Under the pieces are notes generated by a model that worked only from the letters and a program-made list of their open reading frames with translations, searched no databases and was not told the DNA's origin. Shown in pieces: positions 10,630 through 19,685 of a stretch of 64,000 nucleotides of DNA. The first letter of the stretch is position 1, and every line of letters begins with the position of its first letter. Origin of the DNA: Bradyrhizobium sp. CB3481 (GTDB lineage: Bacteria > Pseudomonadota > Alphaproteobacteria > Rhizobiales > Xanthobacteraceae); the NCBI RefSeq assembly GCF_029714305.1, contig NZ_CP121647.1:3678501-3742500 (forward strand). The letters run 5' to 3'. Position numbers and translations under genes: made by a program.

Positions 10630-11400
10630 ATGTCCGGCAGCGGTGCGGTAAGGCGCGCGGCGCTCGCCCTGGTGTTCGCAGCCATCTACGCTGCGAGCAC
10701 CACCGCACACGCGCAAAAGCTGCCCGGCGGATTCGTCTACCTGCGCGATATCGATCCCTCCATCATCCAGGACATCCGCTACGCCAGCGCCAACAATTTC
10801 GTTGGCCGTCCGCTCCGCGGATATCAGGCCGCCGAATGCGTGGTGAAGCGCGAGGTCGGCCTGCTGCTCAAGAGCGTGCAGCAAGAGCTCGCGCTGCAGA
10901 ACCTGTCGCTGAAGATGTTCGATTGCTACCGCCCGGCGCGCGCGGTGGCCGACATGGTGGCGTGGTCGCGCGACGGCAAGGAAACGCCGGCGCAGAAGCG
11001 CTACAATCCCTCGTTCAGCAAGGCCGACCTGTTTCGCTTAGGCTATATCGCCGCGCGTTCCGGCCATTCCACCGGGGCCGCGCTCGACCTGACACTGGTC
11101 GATCTGAAGGCCGACAATTCGGGCGTCTTCGATCCCGGCAAGGGCTACGCCGACTGTACCGCCAACGTGAACCTGCGCGCGCCGGAGGGCAGTGTCGACA
11201 TGGGCACCGGCTATGATTGCTCCGACGTCAAGGCCAACACATCGGCGAAATCCATCACGGCACTCCAGCGCCGCTGGCGGGAGAAGCTGGTTCTGGTGAT
11301 GGCGCGGCGCGGATTTGTGAACTATTCGAAGGAATGGTGGCACTTCTCGCTGCCTGGAGCAGGCGGTCAGGCCCATGATTTCCCGATACAGCGGCGATAG
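10630..11400 (+). CDS. D-alanyl-D-alanine dipeptidase (DdpX/VanX type), secreted
   Basis: Zinc dipeptidase of peptidase family M15. A signal peptide (MSGSGAVRRAALALVFAAIY...AHA) precedes a domain starting VYLRDIDPSIIQDIRYASANN. The substrate arginine is in DCYRPARAV, the zinc ligands are in SGHSTGAALDLTL, and the catalytic Glu and His are in EWWHFS near the end. All key residues are present. It probably cleaves D-Ala-D-Ala in the periplasm for recycling rather than giving glycopeptide resistance. A GTG 16 codons upstream is an alternative start, but the ATG gives the better signal peptide. Confidence 0.9.
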   Translation: MSGSGAVRRAALALVFAAIYAASTTAHAQKLPGGFVYLRDIDPSIIQDIRYASANNFVGRPLRGYQAAECVVKREVGLLLKSVQQELALQNLSLKMFDCYRPARAVADMVAWSRDGKETPAQKRYNPSFSKADLFRLGYIAARSGHSTGAALDLTLVDLKADNSGVFDPGKGYADCTANVNLRAPEGSVDMGTGYDCSDVKANTSAKSITALQRRWREKLVLVMARRGFVNYSKEWWHFSLPGAGGQAHDFPIQRR

Positions 11401-11529
11401 TGCAGGATTTGCTCAAATCCAAAGCATTTTCGCAAGACGACGCTAGCCATCGCAAAAGTAGTTGAGCGCTCGTTGAACACTCCTTAATTGCCGACACGCG
11501 ATGTACGGGCAACACGAGGAGCACAAGGC

Positions 11530-11943
11530 ATGCGTCTCGCAGGCATTTTAATTGCTGCCGTCGGCGTGGCCGGCTTCGCCGCCTACGACCAGTATGACAA
11601 GCGCGTAAATTTCAAGCGCGTCGATGCGCGCATCAGCGCCGTCAACGAGCAATGCTACATGGAAAAAGTCACGCGTGAGGTAATCACAAAGACGACGTCG
11701 ACCTCCGACCTCTTGCGTTGCGAACTTGCGCAAGTCCTGACGCGCGAGCATCCGAAGTGGCAGGGTTATACGGTCAAGCACAAGATCGAGATTCGCTTTG
11801 CCTTTATCTCCCCGGTCGATGGCGCAACGCATACATCGAGCCTCGAGATGTCGAGCTTCCCCAATGGCCGGCCGCTGCGCGCCGGCGAGGTCCTTCCGGT
11901 TCTGGCTTCCAAGACCAAGGCGGACAAGACGCGCGCGATCTGA
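11530..11943 (+). CDS. hypothetical membrane-anchored periplasmic protein
   Basis: A 137-residue protein with an N-terminal hydrophobic segment (LAGILIAAVGVAGFAAYD) that may be a signal anchor, then a domain with strand-rich pattern (KRVDARISAVNEQCYMEK and YTVKHKIEIRFAFISP). Two cysteines (QCYM, LRCEL) could pair in the periplasm. The pattern loosely resembles DUF3592-type domains, but I do not claim membership. The ATG is preceded by GAGGAG at good spacing. It appears monocistronic. Confidence 0.7.
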   Translation: MRLAGILIAAVGVAGFAAYDQYDKRVNFKRVDARISAVNEQCYMEKVTREVITKTTSTSDLLRCELAQVLTREHPKWQGYTVKHKIEIRFAFISPVDGATHTSSLEMSSFPNGRPLRAGEVLPVLASKTKADKTRAI

Positions 11944-12127
11944 CCTGCGCTGCCGCCCGGCATCGTACGGCACCCGCGCGAACGATTGGCGGCGTATACG
12001 GCGCGGGCGCCATGCCCCAGGCATGACCATCTAGCAGTAATCGTTTTTTCGCTGCCCTCGGCGGGCAAGCCGGCCTATGATTTCTCGATTACGCCGGGAA
12101 AATGATTCACAGGTTCCAGGATCAGAC

Positions 12128-13771
12128 ATGAGCCAGGCAACGTTCGCGACCCACGAGGTCTTCAACCAGTCGCCGCCCTTCTGCGATGTCGATCTCTATG
12201 CGGCCGACCGGCCGCTGGTTGACGCTGTCGCTGCCAATGGCGGCGCTGCCGCTGAGGAGGAATTGTCTGAATTCGGCAGACATTGGGGCTCGGCGGCGAT
12301 GGCCGAGCGGGGCCGTCTCGCCAATGAGAACACGCCGAAACTGCGCACCTTCGATTCGAGGGGCCATCGCCGTGACGAGGTCGAATTTCATCCGGCCTAT
12401 CATGAGCTGATGGCGCACTCCGCGCATGCCGGGGTGCATAATTCGACCTGGACGTCCCTGGGCAAGCCGGCGGGGGGCGCGTCGGAAGTGATACGCGCGG
12501 CAAAATTCTACATCGCCGCGCAGGTCGAGACCGGGCATCTTTGTCCGATCACCATGACACGGGCCTCGGTCGCCGCGCTGGCGGAGCAGCCGGATCTCTT
12601 GGCCCGGGTGATGCCCGTGCTGGGAACGCGGTCCTACGATCCGGCCTTTGCGCCGTGGTGGACCAAGCGCGGCATGACGCTCGGCATGGGAATGACCGAG
12701 AAGCAGGGCGGCACCGACGTGCGTTCCAACATGACGTGGGCGGAGCGCGACGGAAATGCCTATCAGATCACCGGCCACAAATGGTTCATGTCGGCGCCAA
12801 TGTGCGACGCCTTCTTGGTGCTGGCGCAGGCCGAGGAGGGCCTGAGCTGTTTCCTGATGCCCCGCTTCACGCCCGACGGCGCGGTCAACGCGATCAGGTT
12901 CCAGCGGCTGAAGGACAAGCTCGGCAACCGGTCCAATGCTTCGTCCGAGGTCGAGTTTCACGGCGCCTATGCCGAGCGCGTCGGCGCCGAGGGCAAGGGC
13001 ATCCGCACCATCATCCAGATGGTGCAGCTTACGCGGCAGGACTGCGCGATCGCCTCCGCCGGACTGATGCGCTCGGGCCTTGCGCATGCGCTGCATCATG
13101 CGCGGCATCGCAGCGTGTTCCAAAAACACCTTGCCGATCAACCGCTGATGCAGGCGGTGTTGTCGGACATGGCGCTGCATGTCGAGGCAACGGTCGCGCT
13201 GGTGATGCGGCTGTGCCGTTCGTTCGACCGTTCGCCTTTCGATACCAGGGAAGCCACCTATATGCGGCTGCTGACGCCCGCCATCAAATACTGGGTCTGC
13301 AAGAGCGCGCCCGCCTTTCTCTATGAAGCGATGGAGTGCCTCGGCGGCAATGGCTATGTGGAGGAGGGCATTCTGGCGCGGCATTACCGGGAATCCCCGG
13401 TGAACGCGATCTGGGAAGGCTCGGGCAATGTCATGTGCCTCGACGTGCTCCGCGCGGTGTCGCGTGAGCCGGAGGCGGCGGCCGGCATCGTGCATGAGCT
13501 GACCGGCGAGACGCTTGGCCTGCCGGGCGCGGTCGAAGCAACCAGCTTCATCGGCAAGGCATTCTGCCGGCCGGACAACGAACGTGTGGCGCGGCTGGCG
13601 GTCGAGAAGCTAGCGCTACTGGCGGCCTCAGCCGCACTCAATGCGGTATCGCCCCGCCATGCCGAACTGTTCGCGGCCACGCGGCTTGCCGGCAATCACG
13701 CCGGCATGTATGGCGCGGTTGATCTCGCTCCCGAAGATATTCGCGGCCTGCTGGAGCGGGTGCTGCCTTGA
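12128..13771 (+). CDS. aidB: AidB-type acyl-CoA dehydrogenase family flavoprotein
   Basis: A 547-residue FAD flavoprotein of the acyl-CoA dehydrogenase superfamily. The AidB-specific opening is present (ANENTPKLRTFDSRGHRRDEVEFHP), followed by GMGMTEKQGGTDVRSN, TGHKWFMSAPMCDAFLVLAQ, and the C-terminal LGGNGYVEEG / YRESPVNAIWEGSGNVM. E. coli AidB is of nearly the same length, binds DNA and is induced in the adaptive response to alkylation; here no ada or alkB neighbour is seen. The start MSQATFATHEV has AGGA six bases upstream. Confidence 0.93.
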   Translation: MSQATFATHEVFNQSPPFCDVDLYAADRPLVDAVAANGGAAAEEELSEFGRHWGSAAMAERGRLANENTPKLRTFDSRGHRRDEVEFHPAYHELMAHSAHAGVHNSTWTSLGKPAGGASEVIRAAKFYIAAQVETGHLCPITMTRASVAALAEQPDLLARVMPVLGTRSYDPAFAPWWTKRGMTLGMGMTEKQGGTDVRSNMTWAERDGNAYQITGHKWFMSAPMCDAFLVLAQAEEGLSCFLMPRFTPDGAVNAIRFQRLKDKLGNRSNASSEVEFHGAYAERVGAEGKGIRTIIQMVQLTRQDCAIASAGLMRSGLAHALHHARHRSVFQKHLADQPLMQAVLSDMALHVEATVALVMRLCRSFDRSPFDTREATYMRLLTPAIKYWVCKSAPAFLYEAMECLGGNGYVEEGILARHYRESPVNAIWEGSGNVMCLDVLRAVSREPEAAAGIVHELTGETLGLPGAVEATSFIGKAFCRPDNERVARLAVEKLALLAASAALNAVSPRHAELFAATRLAGNHAGMYGAVDLAPEDIRGLLERVLP

Positions 13772-13785
13772 CCACAACATCAGCC

Positions 13786-13866
13786 GTCATGGCCGGGCTT
13801 GTCACGGCCATCCACGTTCTTCCTGGCCGCGGCCACGTGGATGCCCGGGTCGAGCCCGGGTATGAC
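13786..13866. repeat. palindromic intergenic repeat, family b
   Basis: Inverted arms GTCATGGCCGGGCTTG and CGAGCCCGGGTATGAC, with internal CCACG / CGTGG, lie between aidB and the CPBP gene. A fragment of similar sequence (CTCATGGCCGGACTTGAC) is seen near 6212, so this is a dispersed element. Confidence 0.75.
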
Positions 13867-13903
13867 GACGAGAGATAGTCTCCCTAGTCACGAGAATCGT
13901 TTG

Positions 13904-14680
13904 ATGGACTCACTTACGTCAGCAACTGCGGTTGCAGCCCAGCCAGCTACCTCCGATCCGCGGCCGCCACGCGTCTGGAAATTCTGGGGCACCGCGCTGT
14001 GGGGCCTGTTCATCTTCGCCGCCATGTTCCTCGGGCAGCTTGCGGTCATCATCTATTTCGTGCTGCGCCAAGGCGGATCATTCGATGTCGCCGAGGCGAT
14101 CCGGGTCGTTGGTGGCGGCCTCACCATCTCGCTCTCGGTGATCCTCGGATTACCCGCCGTGTTGCTGGCGACCTGGGTCGCGATCCGTCCGACCCGGATA
14201 TCCTTTACCGACTATCTAGGCCTGCGCTTGACCTCATGGCGCAATTTCTTCATCGGTCTTGCGGCGCTCGCCATCCTGGTCGGCGGTTGGGACCTGCTGT
14301 CGCGGGCGCTCGGGCGTGAGGTGACGTCGGGCTTCATGGGCGAGGTGCTGAAGTCCGCACAGGCCGACGGCGCGCTGTGGCTGCTGGTGATCGCGTTTAC
14401 CGTCGCGGCGCCGATGTGGGAGGAAATCTTTGCCCGCGGCTTCCTCTACCGCGGCTGGTCGGAATCAAAACTCGGCGTCGCCGGCGCCATCTTCCTGTCG
14501 TCGCTGGCCTGGACCTCGCTGCATCTGCAGTACGACTGGTTCTTCTTCGGCGAGGTGTTTTCGATCGGACTTCTGCTGGGATACCTCCGCTACCGCACGG
14601 GCTCGACCTGGCTGACGATCGTCCTGCACGGCATCAACAATCTGGCCGCGACGATCCAAACGTTTTGGCTAGCGGGCTGA
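13904..14680 (+). CDS. CPBP-family intramembrane metalloprotease
   Basis: A 258-residue multi-span membrane protein of the CAAX-protease/bacteriocin-processing (CPBP, Abi) family. The catalytic motifs are intact: EEIFARGFLYRGWSES (about residue 172), SLHLQYDWFF, and VLHGINN near the C-terminus. About seven hydrophobic segments are visible. The start MDSLTSATA is preferred over a longer in-frame start that would translate the palindromic repeat. The substrate is unknown. A damaged paralogue follows immediately. Confidence 0.9.
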   Translation: MDSLTSATAVAAQPATSDPRPPRVWKFWGTALWGLFIFAAMFLGQLAVIIYFVLRQGGSFDVAEAIRVVGGGLTISLSVILGLPAVLLATWVAIRPTRISFTDYLGLRLTSWRNFFIGLAALAILVGGWDLLSRALGREVTSGFMGEVLKSAQADGALWLLVIAFTVAAPMWEEIFARGFLYRGWSESKLGVAGAIFLSSLAWTSLHLQYDWFFFGEVFSIGLLLGYLRYRTGSTWLTIVLHGINNLAATIQTFWLAG

Positions 14681-14736
14681 TCGCTGGTATGGGGTAGAAG
14701 TTAACCCCATTCGCGCCGTGAGGTTGTTGCCAGGCG

Positions 14737-15485
14737 ATGCAGGATTCTCGTGATCGAAATCGTCCGGTCGCACTGACGGCGCAAGCGCCCAAAACCTGGG
14801 ACTTCATGGAAACCACGTTTGTCGCCTTGGTCGCCTATGCGGTCTTCGGGCTTACATCAGGGCTTTCGCTGATCTTCATCATTCTGGTCACACGGGATGG
14901 CGCTGAAGCATTCTCTCTCGCGCAGCTTGACGAGTTCGCGATGCAGGGGGCTGGTATGGCGCTGCCTTGATTGTCGCCTGTCCGCCAACCCTTGCAGTGC
15001 TTTGGGTCGCGATACGTATGGCGGGCCGGCAGTTCTCCGAATATCTCGCGCTGAATTGGCCAAGCCACGACGAACTTATGAGCTCCTTCGCAGTCGCGGT
15101 CATCCTCGTGCTGGCGCAGATGGTGCTGTGGTCCGGTGGACAGTCGGCCAATCCGCTTTTCACGGTCAAGGGAGCAGGCGGTTTGCTCGTCCTGCTGATC
15201 GGCGGCTGCATCGCCGGGCCGATCATGGAAGAATTCGTCTTCCGCGGCTTCATGTTTCGCGGCTGGTCGGAATCCTTTCTCGGTCCGATCGGCGCTATTG
15301 TGCTGACGTCAGCGTTGTGGGGGATGTATCACACCCAATACGATTGGTCGGGCCGCTTATGGATATTCGTTGTGGGTCTCGTGCTCTGCACGTTTCGTTG
15401 GCGCAGCGGTTCAACCTGGCTGGCGGTGGTCGTTCACTCAGGCTTGAATATGTTCATTTTCTTCACGTCAAGGCTGTACGCCTAG
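14737..15485 (+). pseudogene. frameshifted tandem copy of the CPBP protease
   Basis: Two overlapping frames together spell a CPBP protein like the preceding gene. The first (77 codons, ending QGAGMALP) stops at 14970. The second continues without a gap as LIVACPPTLAVLWVAIRMAG and keeps EEFVFRGFMFRGWSES, MYHTQYDW and VVHSGLNM. Restoring one base before CCTTGATTG would give one open frame (ALALIVAC), so a one-base deletion is the simplest explanation. The second frame could start at the TTG that overlaps the TGA, so coupled translation of two pieces is possible. A sequencing error is also possible. Confidence 0.75.
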
Positions 15486-16414
15486 GTCCCCGTCGTCGCC
15501 ACCGCAATCGCGATCGGCATCGTCACCGCGGCTAGGATGGTCTGCAGCGTGATAATTTGGGCGAGTAGCGGGGCGTCGCCGCCCATTTGCCGCGCCAGCA
15601 CGTAGGCGCTCGATGCGGTCGGGACCGCTGAGCAAATTGTCACGACGGCGAGGTTGGAGCCAGTTACGCCAAACTGCAACGCCAGGGCGACGGCGATCGC
15701 CGGCATCAGCACCAGCTTGAGGAACACTGCGACGCCAGCGGCGAGGCTTGGCCTGAACAGGCCTTCGAGATGCAAGCCGGCGCCAGTCACCAATAGGCCG
15801 ATGGCGAGGGAGGAACGGCCGAGAGCGTCCGCCACCTCGTGCCAGAGTTTTGGCAGCGGAATGTGGGTGACGTTGAGCGCCAGCCCGACGGCGCAGGCCC
15901 AGATCAGGGGATTGCCCGCCACCGTCAGGACGATCGAACCGGCCGAGCGCTTTTCCGGCGACGCGTAATGGGCCAGCACGGTCACACTGAGCACGTTGAC
16001 CAGCGGTACGATGGCGATCATCGCGACCGATGCGATCGCCAGCCCGAGATTGCCGAACAGACTGCCGGCGACGGAGAGCCCCACATAGGTCTGCCAGCGT
16101 GTTGAGCCCTGGAATATCGAGCTGAACGCCGGACCATCTATAGCGGCGCGCGCGAGCAGCGGGCGCAGCGCCAGACACAGCAGCGATACCGCGAGCGCCG
16201 ACAGCAGCAGCGCGCCGCCGACGCCGCCAACTGGCACCGTGCTCAGATCGGCCTTGACCAAAGTCTGGATCAGAAAGACCGGGAGCAGCACGTAGTAGGT
16301 TAGCCGCTCCAGCCCGTGCCAATGGGTGTCGAGCCGCATCAGTGTCCGCTTCAGGATGAAGCCGAGCACGATCAGAAAAAATACCGGCAGCAGGGCCGCG
16401 ATGACGACCGCCAT
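15482..16414 (-). CDS. AEC-family (auxin efflux carrier-like) transporter
   Basis: A 310-residue membrane protein with about ten helices, starting MAVVIAALLPVFFLIVLGF. Family features include FLIQTLVKADLS, GLAIASVAMIAIVPLVN, a GNPLIWACAVGL segment, and CSAVPTASSAYVLARQMGGDA near the end. In bacteria such carriers often move organic acids such as malate or malonate; the substrate here is unknown. It starts two bases after the ruvX stop, so the two are probably co-transcribed. Its stop overlaps the end of the convergent CPBP pseudogene by four bases. Confidence 0.9.
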   Translation of the reverse strand: MAVVIAALLPVFFLIVLGFILKRTLMRLDTHWHGLERLTYYVLLPVFLIQTLVKADLSTVPVGGVGGALLLSALAVSLLCLALRPLLARAAIDGPAFSSIFQGSTRWQTYVGLSVAGSLFGNLGLAIASVAMIAIVPLVNVLSVTVLAHYASPEKRSAGSIVLTVAGNPLIWACAVGLALNVTHIPLPKLWHEVADALGRSSLAIGLLVTGAGLHLEGLFRPSLAAGVAVFLKLVLMPAIAVALALQFGVTGSNLAVVTICSAVPTASSAYVLARQMGGDAPLLAQIITLQTILAAVTMPIAIAVATTGT

Positions 16415-16416
16415 TC

Positions 16417-16899
16417 CTATGCGTCTCCGCGCAGCTTCTTGAGCCGGTCCAGCGCACCCTGCAGGATGAAGATCGCGGCATGCTCGTCGATCACGTCGGC
16501 GCGGCGGGCGCGGGAGACGTCCATCCCGATCAGTTCGCGCTCGACGGCCGCGGTCGAAAGCCGCTCGTCCCACAGTCCGATCGCGAGGTCCGTGAGGTTG
16601 GAGAGGTTGCGGGCGAAGGCGCGGGTCGACTGCGCGCGCGGCCCCTCGCTGCCGTCCATGTTGATGGGCAGGCCGAGCACGAAGCCGGCCGCATGGCGTT
16701 CGCCCGATATTGCCAATAGCCGCGCGGCGTCGGCCTTGAAGGCCTTGCGCTGGATCGTTTCGACACCGGTCGCGAGCCTGCGGTCGGGATCGGACACGGC
16801 GACGCCGATGGTCTTGGTGCCGAGATCGAGACCGATCAGGGCGCCACGCGCGGGCCAATGCGTGACGGCATCGATCAGGGGGAGGATAGGGGCGGGCAT
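16417..16899 (-). CDS. ruvX: putative pre-16S rRNA nuclease / Holliday junction resolvase YqgF
   Basis: RNase H-fold nuclease of 160 residues. The signature acidic residues are present in GLDLGTKTIGVAVSD, the LGLPINMDGSEGPRAQSTRAFA motif, LWDERLSTAAVER, and DVIDEHAAIFILQ. YqgF proteins mature the 5' end of 16S rRNA and were first proposed as resolvases. The ATG at MPAPILPL is chosen; a GTG five codons upstream is possible. It is the first gene of a pair with the AEC transporter. Confidence 0.94.
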   Translation of the reverse strand: MPAPILPLIDAVTHWPARGALIGLDLGTKTIGVAVSDPDRRLATGVETIQRKAFKADAARLLAISGERHAAGFVLGLPINMDGSEGPRAQSTRAFARNLSNLTDLAIGLWDERLSTAAVERELIGMDVSRARRADVIDEHAAIFILQGALDRLKKLRGDA

Positions 16900-17029
16900 G
16901 ACGTCGCATACCACCGGCGCGTGATGCGCGCAAAGCGGATGGCGGCGCAGCGTCCATGCGAGAACGTCACGTCTGGTATCGCCTGGGTTTCAGGTGCGGT
17001 TCAATCGCGCCGCCGATCGGGCGGCTGCG

Positions 17030-17293
17030 TCAATCGTCGGGCTTTTCAAAGTTAATGACACCGGTCCTGGGGTCGGCGTGAAATTCCATTTTCTGACCGT
17101 TCTTCATGCCTTCGCCTTCCCAGCGCCCATCGTCGACTTCAAGTTTGGTGACCTGGGTGTAGCCCGCGTTGAGGACTTTCTCGATGACCTGCTGCGCCGG
17201 CATCCAGTCGGCCGCGGGCTGGTCAGCCAATGCGACGTTTGAAGAGCCTGCAGCAAAGACTGCAGCCAAACCAGCAGCAATGAATTTGTTCAT
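17030..17293 (-). CDS. secreted PepSY-like small protein
   Basis: An 87-residue protein with a clear signal peptide (MNKFIAAGLAAVFAAGSSNVALA) and one PepSY-like domain (about 30-85: PAQQVIEKVLNAGYTQVTKLEVDDGRWEGEG ending FHADPRTGVINF). PepSY domains are thought to inhibit proteases or bind ligands in the periplasm. It follows the next small gene by 14 bases, suggesting one transcript. A second protein of the same design lies near 51.1 kb. The exact role is unknown. Confidence 0.85.
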   Translation of the reverse strand: MNKFIAAGLAAVFAAGSSNVALADQPAADWMPAQQVIEKVLNAGYTQVTKLEVDDGRWEGEGMKNGQKMEFHADPRTGVINFEKPDD

Positions 17294-17307
17294 GGCGATC
17301 TCCCTGG

Positions 17308-17499
17308 CTATCTCCCGGGCGTTGCCGGGAACTGGCGACGCTTCTTTTTGGCTTTCTTCTCGGTCTTCAAAACCTCGGCCTGGGCCCGGTAGCCACGCGC
17401 CATATTCAGAAAACTGCCCGCGACCTGCTCGTCCGAGGCGGACCTCGCCATGCGTTCAGCCTTGTCGGCCTGCTTTCGAAAGAATTTGGTTTCCTTCAT
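17308..17499 (-). CDS. small helical hypothetical protein
   Basis: A 63-residue soluble protein (MKETKFFRKQADKAERMA...) that should form two helices, with a lysine/arginine-rich tail. The spacing of aromatic, Ala and Met residues (FFRKQADKAERMA...MARGYRAQAE) resembles the small proteins at 22725-22889 and 57110-57460, so these may be one family of small alphaproteobacterial proteins of unknown role. It lies just ahead of the PepSY-like gene on the same strand. Confidence 0.65.
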   Translation of the reverse strand: MKETKFFRKQADKAERMARSASDEQVAGSFLNMARGYRAQAEVLKTEKKAKKKRRQFPATPGR

Positions 17500-17688
17500 C
17501 GTCGCTTCGCCCAGGCAACTGAGAGGGGCGGCCGGCTGGCTGGAAGCTCAGCTACGGCGCAGATCACGTGCGGCAACTCGGAAGATGCCGCACCGTTCCC
17601 TCGCGATGGGTGTTACCGGATCGTAACCGGGTTGATCATGCTCTGCACGCCGCCCTTGAAGCGCGGCTGGCCGAGCAACACTGGTATG

Positions 17689-18570
17689 TCAGGCGGCGAT
17701 GACCTCGCCATGGACGTTCAGGCAGGACGCAAAGCCCTGCAGGGCGCTGTATTGGTGAGTGGTGCGGCGGGTGATGAAGAGCGTCTCGACGCGCGCTTGC
17801 GCCGGGCTCAGCGCGTGGACATTGACGCTGTCATTGCGTTCGACCACGGCGCGCGGCAGCAGCGTCACGCCCATGTCAGCGGCAACGCAGCCGACCATGC
17901 CGTCAAGCGTGCCGAGCTCGAACCGCGTGGCCGATGGCCAGCCGAATTCCGAAAACACCTGCTCGAGCCGCTGGCGGTAGGTGCAGCCGGTGCGGAACAC
18001 TAGCGCGGTCGGGCCCGAACCTGGCGTGCCCGCGCGCAGAGCGGCAAGGCTTTGCCAGCGCCGCGCCGTGACGAGCACCAGTTCTTCGCGGAAGGCGACG
18101 GTCGCATTGAGTTCGGCGTGCTCGATCGGGCCGGCCACAAACGCGCCGTCGAACGTGCCGTTGAGCACGCCGGCGACGAGCTCGGCCGTTGTCGAGGTGC
18201 GCAGGCTCAATTGCACAGCCGGGAAGCGGCGATGGAATTCGGCGAGCAAAGCGGGCAGGCGGACAGCCGCCGTCGTCTCCATCGAGCCGATCGCAAGCGG
18301 TCCCTTCGGCTCGCCGTCGTCGCGCGCGGCGAGCAGCGCCTCGCGCGACAGCGCCGCCATCCGGTCCGCATAGGGCAGCAGGCGGCGGCCCGCGCCGGTC
18401 AGCGTCATGCCGCGGCTGTGCCGCTCGAACAAAGTGGTGCCGATCTCGGCTTCCAGCGCCTTGACGCGCTGGGTGACATTGGACTGCACGGTGTTGAGCT
18501 CGTCGGCGGCGCGGGTGATGCCGCCGAGCCGCGCGACGGCCGAAAAGGTCTGGAGGTCGCTCAATTCCAT
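17689..18570 (-). CDS. LysR-family transcriptional regulator
   Basis: A 293-residue LysR regulator. The N-terminal winged helix (about 1-60) shows MELSDLQTFSAVARLGGITRAADELNTVQSNVTQRVKALE and LFERHSRGMTLTGAGRRLL. The effector domain follows (about 90-290). It is divergent from two nitronate monooxygenase genes with about 100 bases between, which carry an inverted repeat suited to LysR binding. It most likely activates that pair in response to a nitroalkane or related compound. Confidence 0.94.
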   Translation of the reverse strand: MELSDLQTFSAVARLGGITRAADELNTVQSNVTQRVKALEAEIGTTLFERHSRGMTLTGAGRRLLPYADRMAALSREALLAARDDGEPKGPLAIGSMETTAAVRLPALLAEFHRRFPAVQLSLRTSTTAELVAGVLNGTFDGAFVAGPIEHAELNATVAFREELVLVTARRWQSLAALRAGTPGSGPTALVFRTGCTYRQRLEQVFSEFGWPSATRFELGTLDGMVGCVAADMGVTLLPRAVVERNDSVNVHALSPAQARVETLFITRRTTHQYSALQGFASCLNVHGEVIAA

Positions 18571-18589
18571 GATGCGTATCGTTTCATTT

Positions 18590-18610
18590 TAGAGATCGTA
18601 GCATTCTCTA
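18590..18610. promoter_or_regulatory. candidate LysR binding site
   Basis: A perfect inverted repeat TAGAGA-N9-TCTCTA lies 20 bases upstream of the LysR start in the divergent gap. It fits the T-N11-A layout of LysR operators and would serve both autoregulation and control of the nitronate monooxygenase pair. Confidence 0.5.
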
Positions 18611-18673
18611 GTATTCACTTTTATAGAAGGGTAGATCGGATTAGGATCGCTGTCCAGACGAGGGAGCGAGCGC

Positions 18674-19648
18674 ATGCCGATCAGCACCGATTTGACGGCA
18701 CTTCTGGGCATTCGACATCCGGTCCTGCTGGCGCCGATGGATACGATCTCAGGCAGCCGGCTAACCCGGGCGGTGAGTGAAGCCGGCGGATTTGGCATCC
18801 TTGGCGGCGGCTATGGAGATCGCGCCAGGCTCGAAGCCGAGAGCGCAAAGCTGAAAGATTTTGCCGGGCCGTTCGGCATCGGCTTCATCACCTGGAGCCT
18901 TGCGCAGAAACCCGAACTTCTCGATATCGCGCTCGACGCCAATCCGTGCGCGATCATGCTGTCGTTCGGCGATCCCGCGCCATTCGCGCCAAAGATCAAG
19001 GCGGCGCGTACGTTGCTGATCTGCCAGGTCCAGAACGAGGAGATGGCGCGTCAAGCGCTCGATGCCGGCGCCGACGTTTTGATTGCGCAGGGAACCGAGG
19101 CGGGTGGACACGGCGCCTCGCGGACCACGCTCGATATCGTGCCTGCGATCGTCGATCTGGCGGCCGGACGCGTCCCGGTCGTCGCCGCCGGCGGTCTTGC
19201 CGACGGGCGAGGGTTGGCTGCGATGCTGATGTTGGGAGCGTCGGGCGTGCTGATGGGTACGCGCTTCTATGCGAGCGTCGAGGCCGACGGCGCCGAGCGG
19301 GCAAAGCAATTGATATGTGCGGCCAACAGCGGCGAGACGGTGCGCGGCGTGGTGTTCGACTGGTCGCGACAGCTGTTGTGGCCGGCGCCATTCACCGCGC
19401 GCTCGCTGATCAACGACCATGTGCGAGCCTGGACCGGCCGCGAGATCGAGCTGATGCAGCGTGCGGAGCAGATTGCGGCGGACTATGCCGCAGCGAAAGC
19501 GGCCGGCAACTTTGATGTCGCCGCCGTCTTCGCCGGTGAATCCGCAGGGCTGATCCATGACATTCCGCCGGCGGCCGTGATCGTCGGCAGGATCATTAGC
19601 GAGGCGGAGCAGATATTGAGCGGACGGCGCAACTCCGTCGCTGCCTGA
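18674..19648 (+). CDS. nitronate monooxygenase family protein
   Basis: FMN-dependent TIM-barrel enzyme of 324 residues (formerly 2-nitropropane dioxygenase) that oxidises alkyl nitronates. Seen: HPVLLAPMDTISGSRL at the N-terminus, IAQGTEAGGHGASRT (about 137-151) with the catalytic His, and VPVVAAGGLADGRGLAAMLMLGASGVLMGTRF for FMN phosphate binding. The ATG follows AGGGAG. A second paralogue starts 37 bases after its stop. Confidence 0.92.
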   Translation: MPISTDLTALLGIRHPVLLAPMDTISGSRLTRAVSEAGGFGILGGGYGDRARLEAESAKLKDFAGPFGIGFITWSLAQKPELLDIALDANPCAIMLSFGDPAPFAPKIKAARTLLICQVQNEEMARQALDAGADVLIAQGTEAGGHGASRTTLDIVPAIVDLAAGRVPVVAAGGLADGRGLAAMLMLGASGVLMGTRFYASVEADGAERAKQLICAANSGETVRGVVFDWSRQLLWPAPFTARSLINDHVRAWTGREIELMQRAEQIAADYAAAKAAGNFDVAAVFAGESAGLIHDIPPAAVIVGRIISEAEQILSGRRNSVAA

Positions 19649-19685
19649 TTTCCATCCACCTTCAATTCACAAGCGAGCAGAAACC

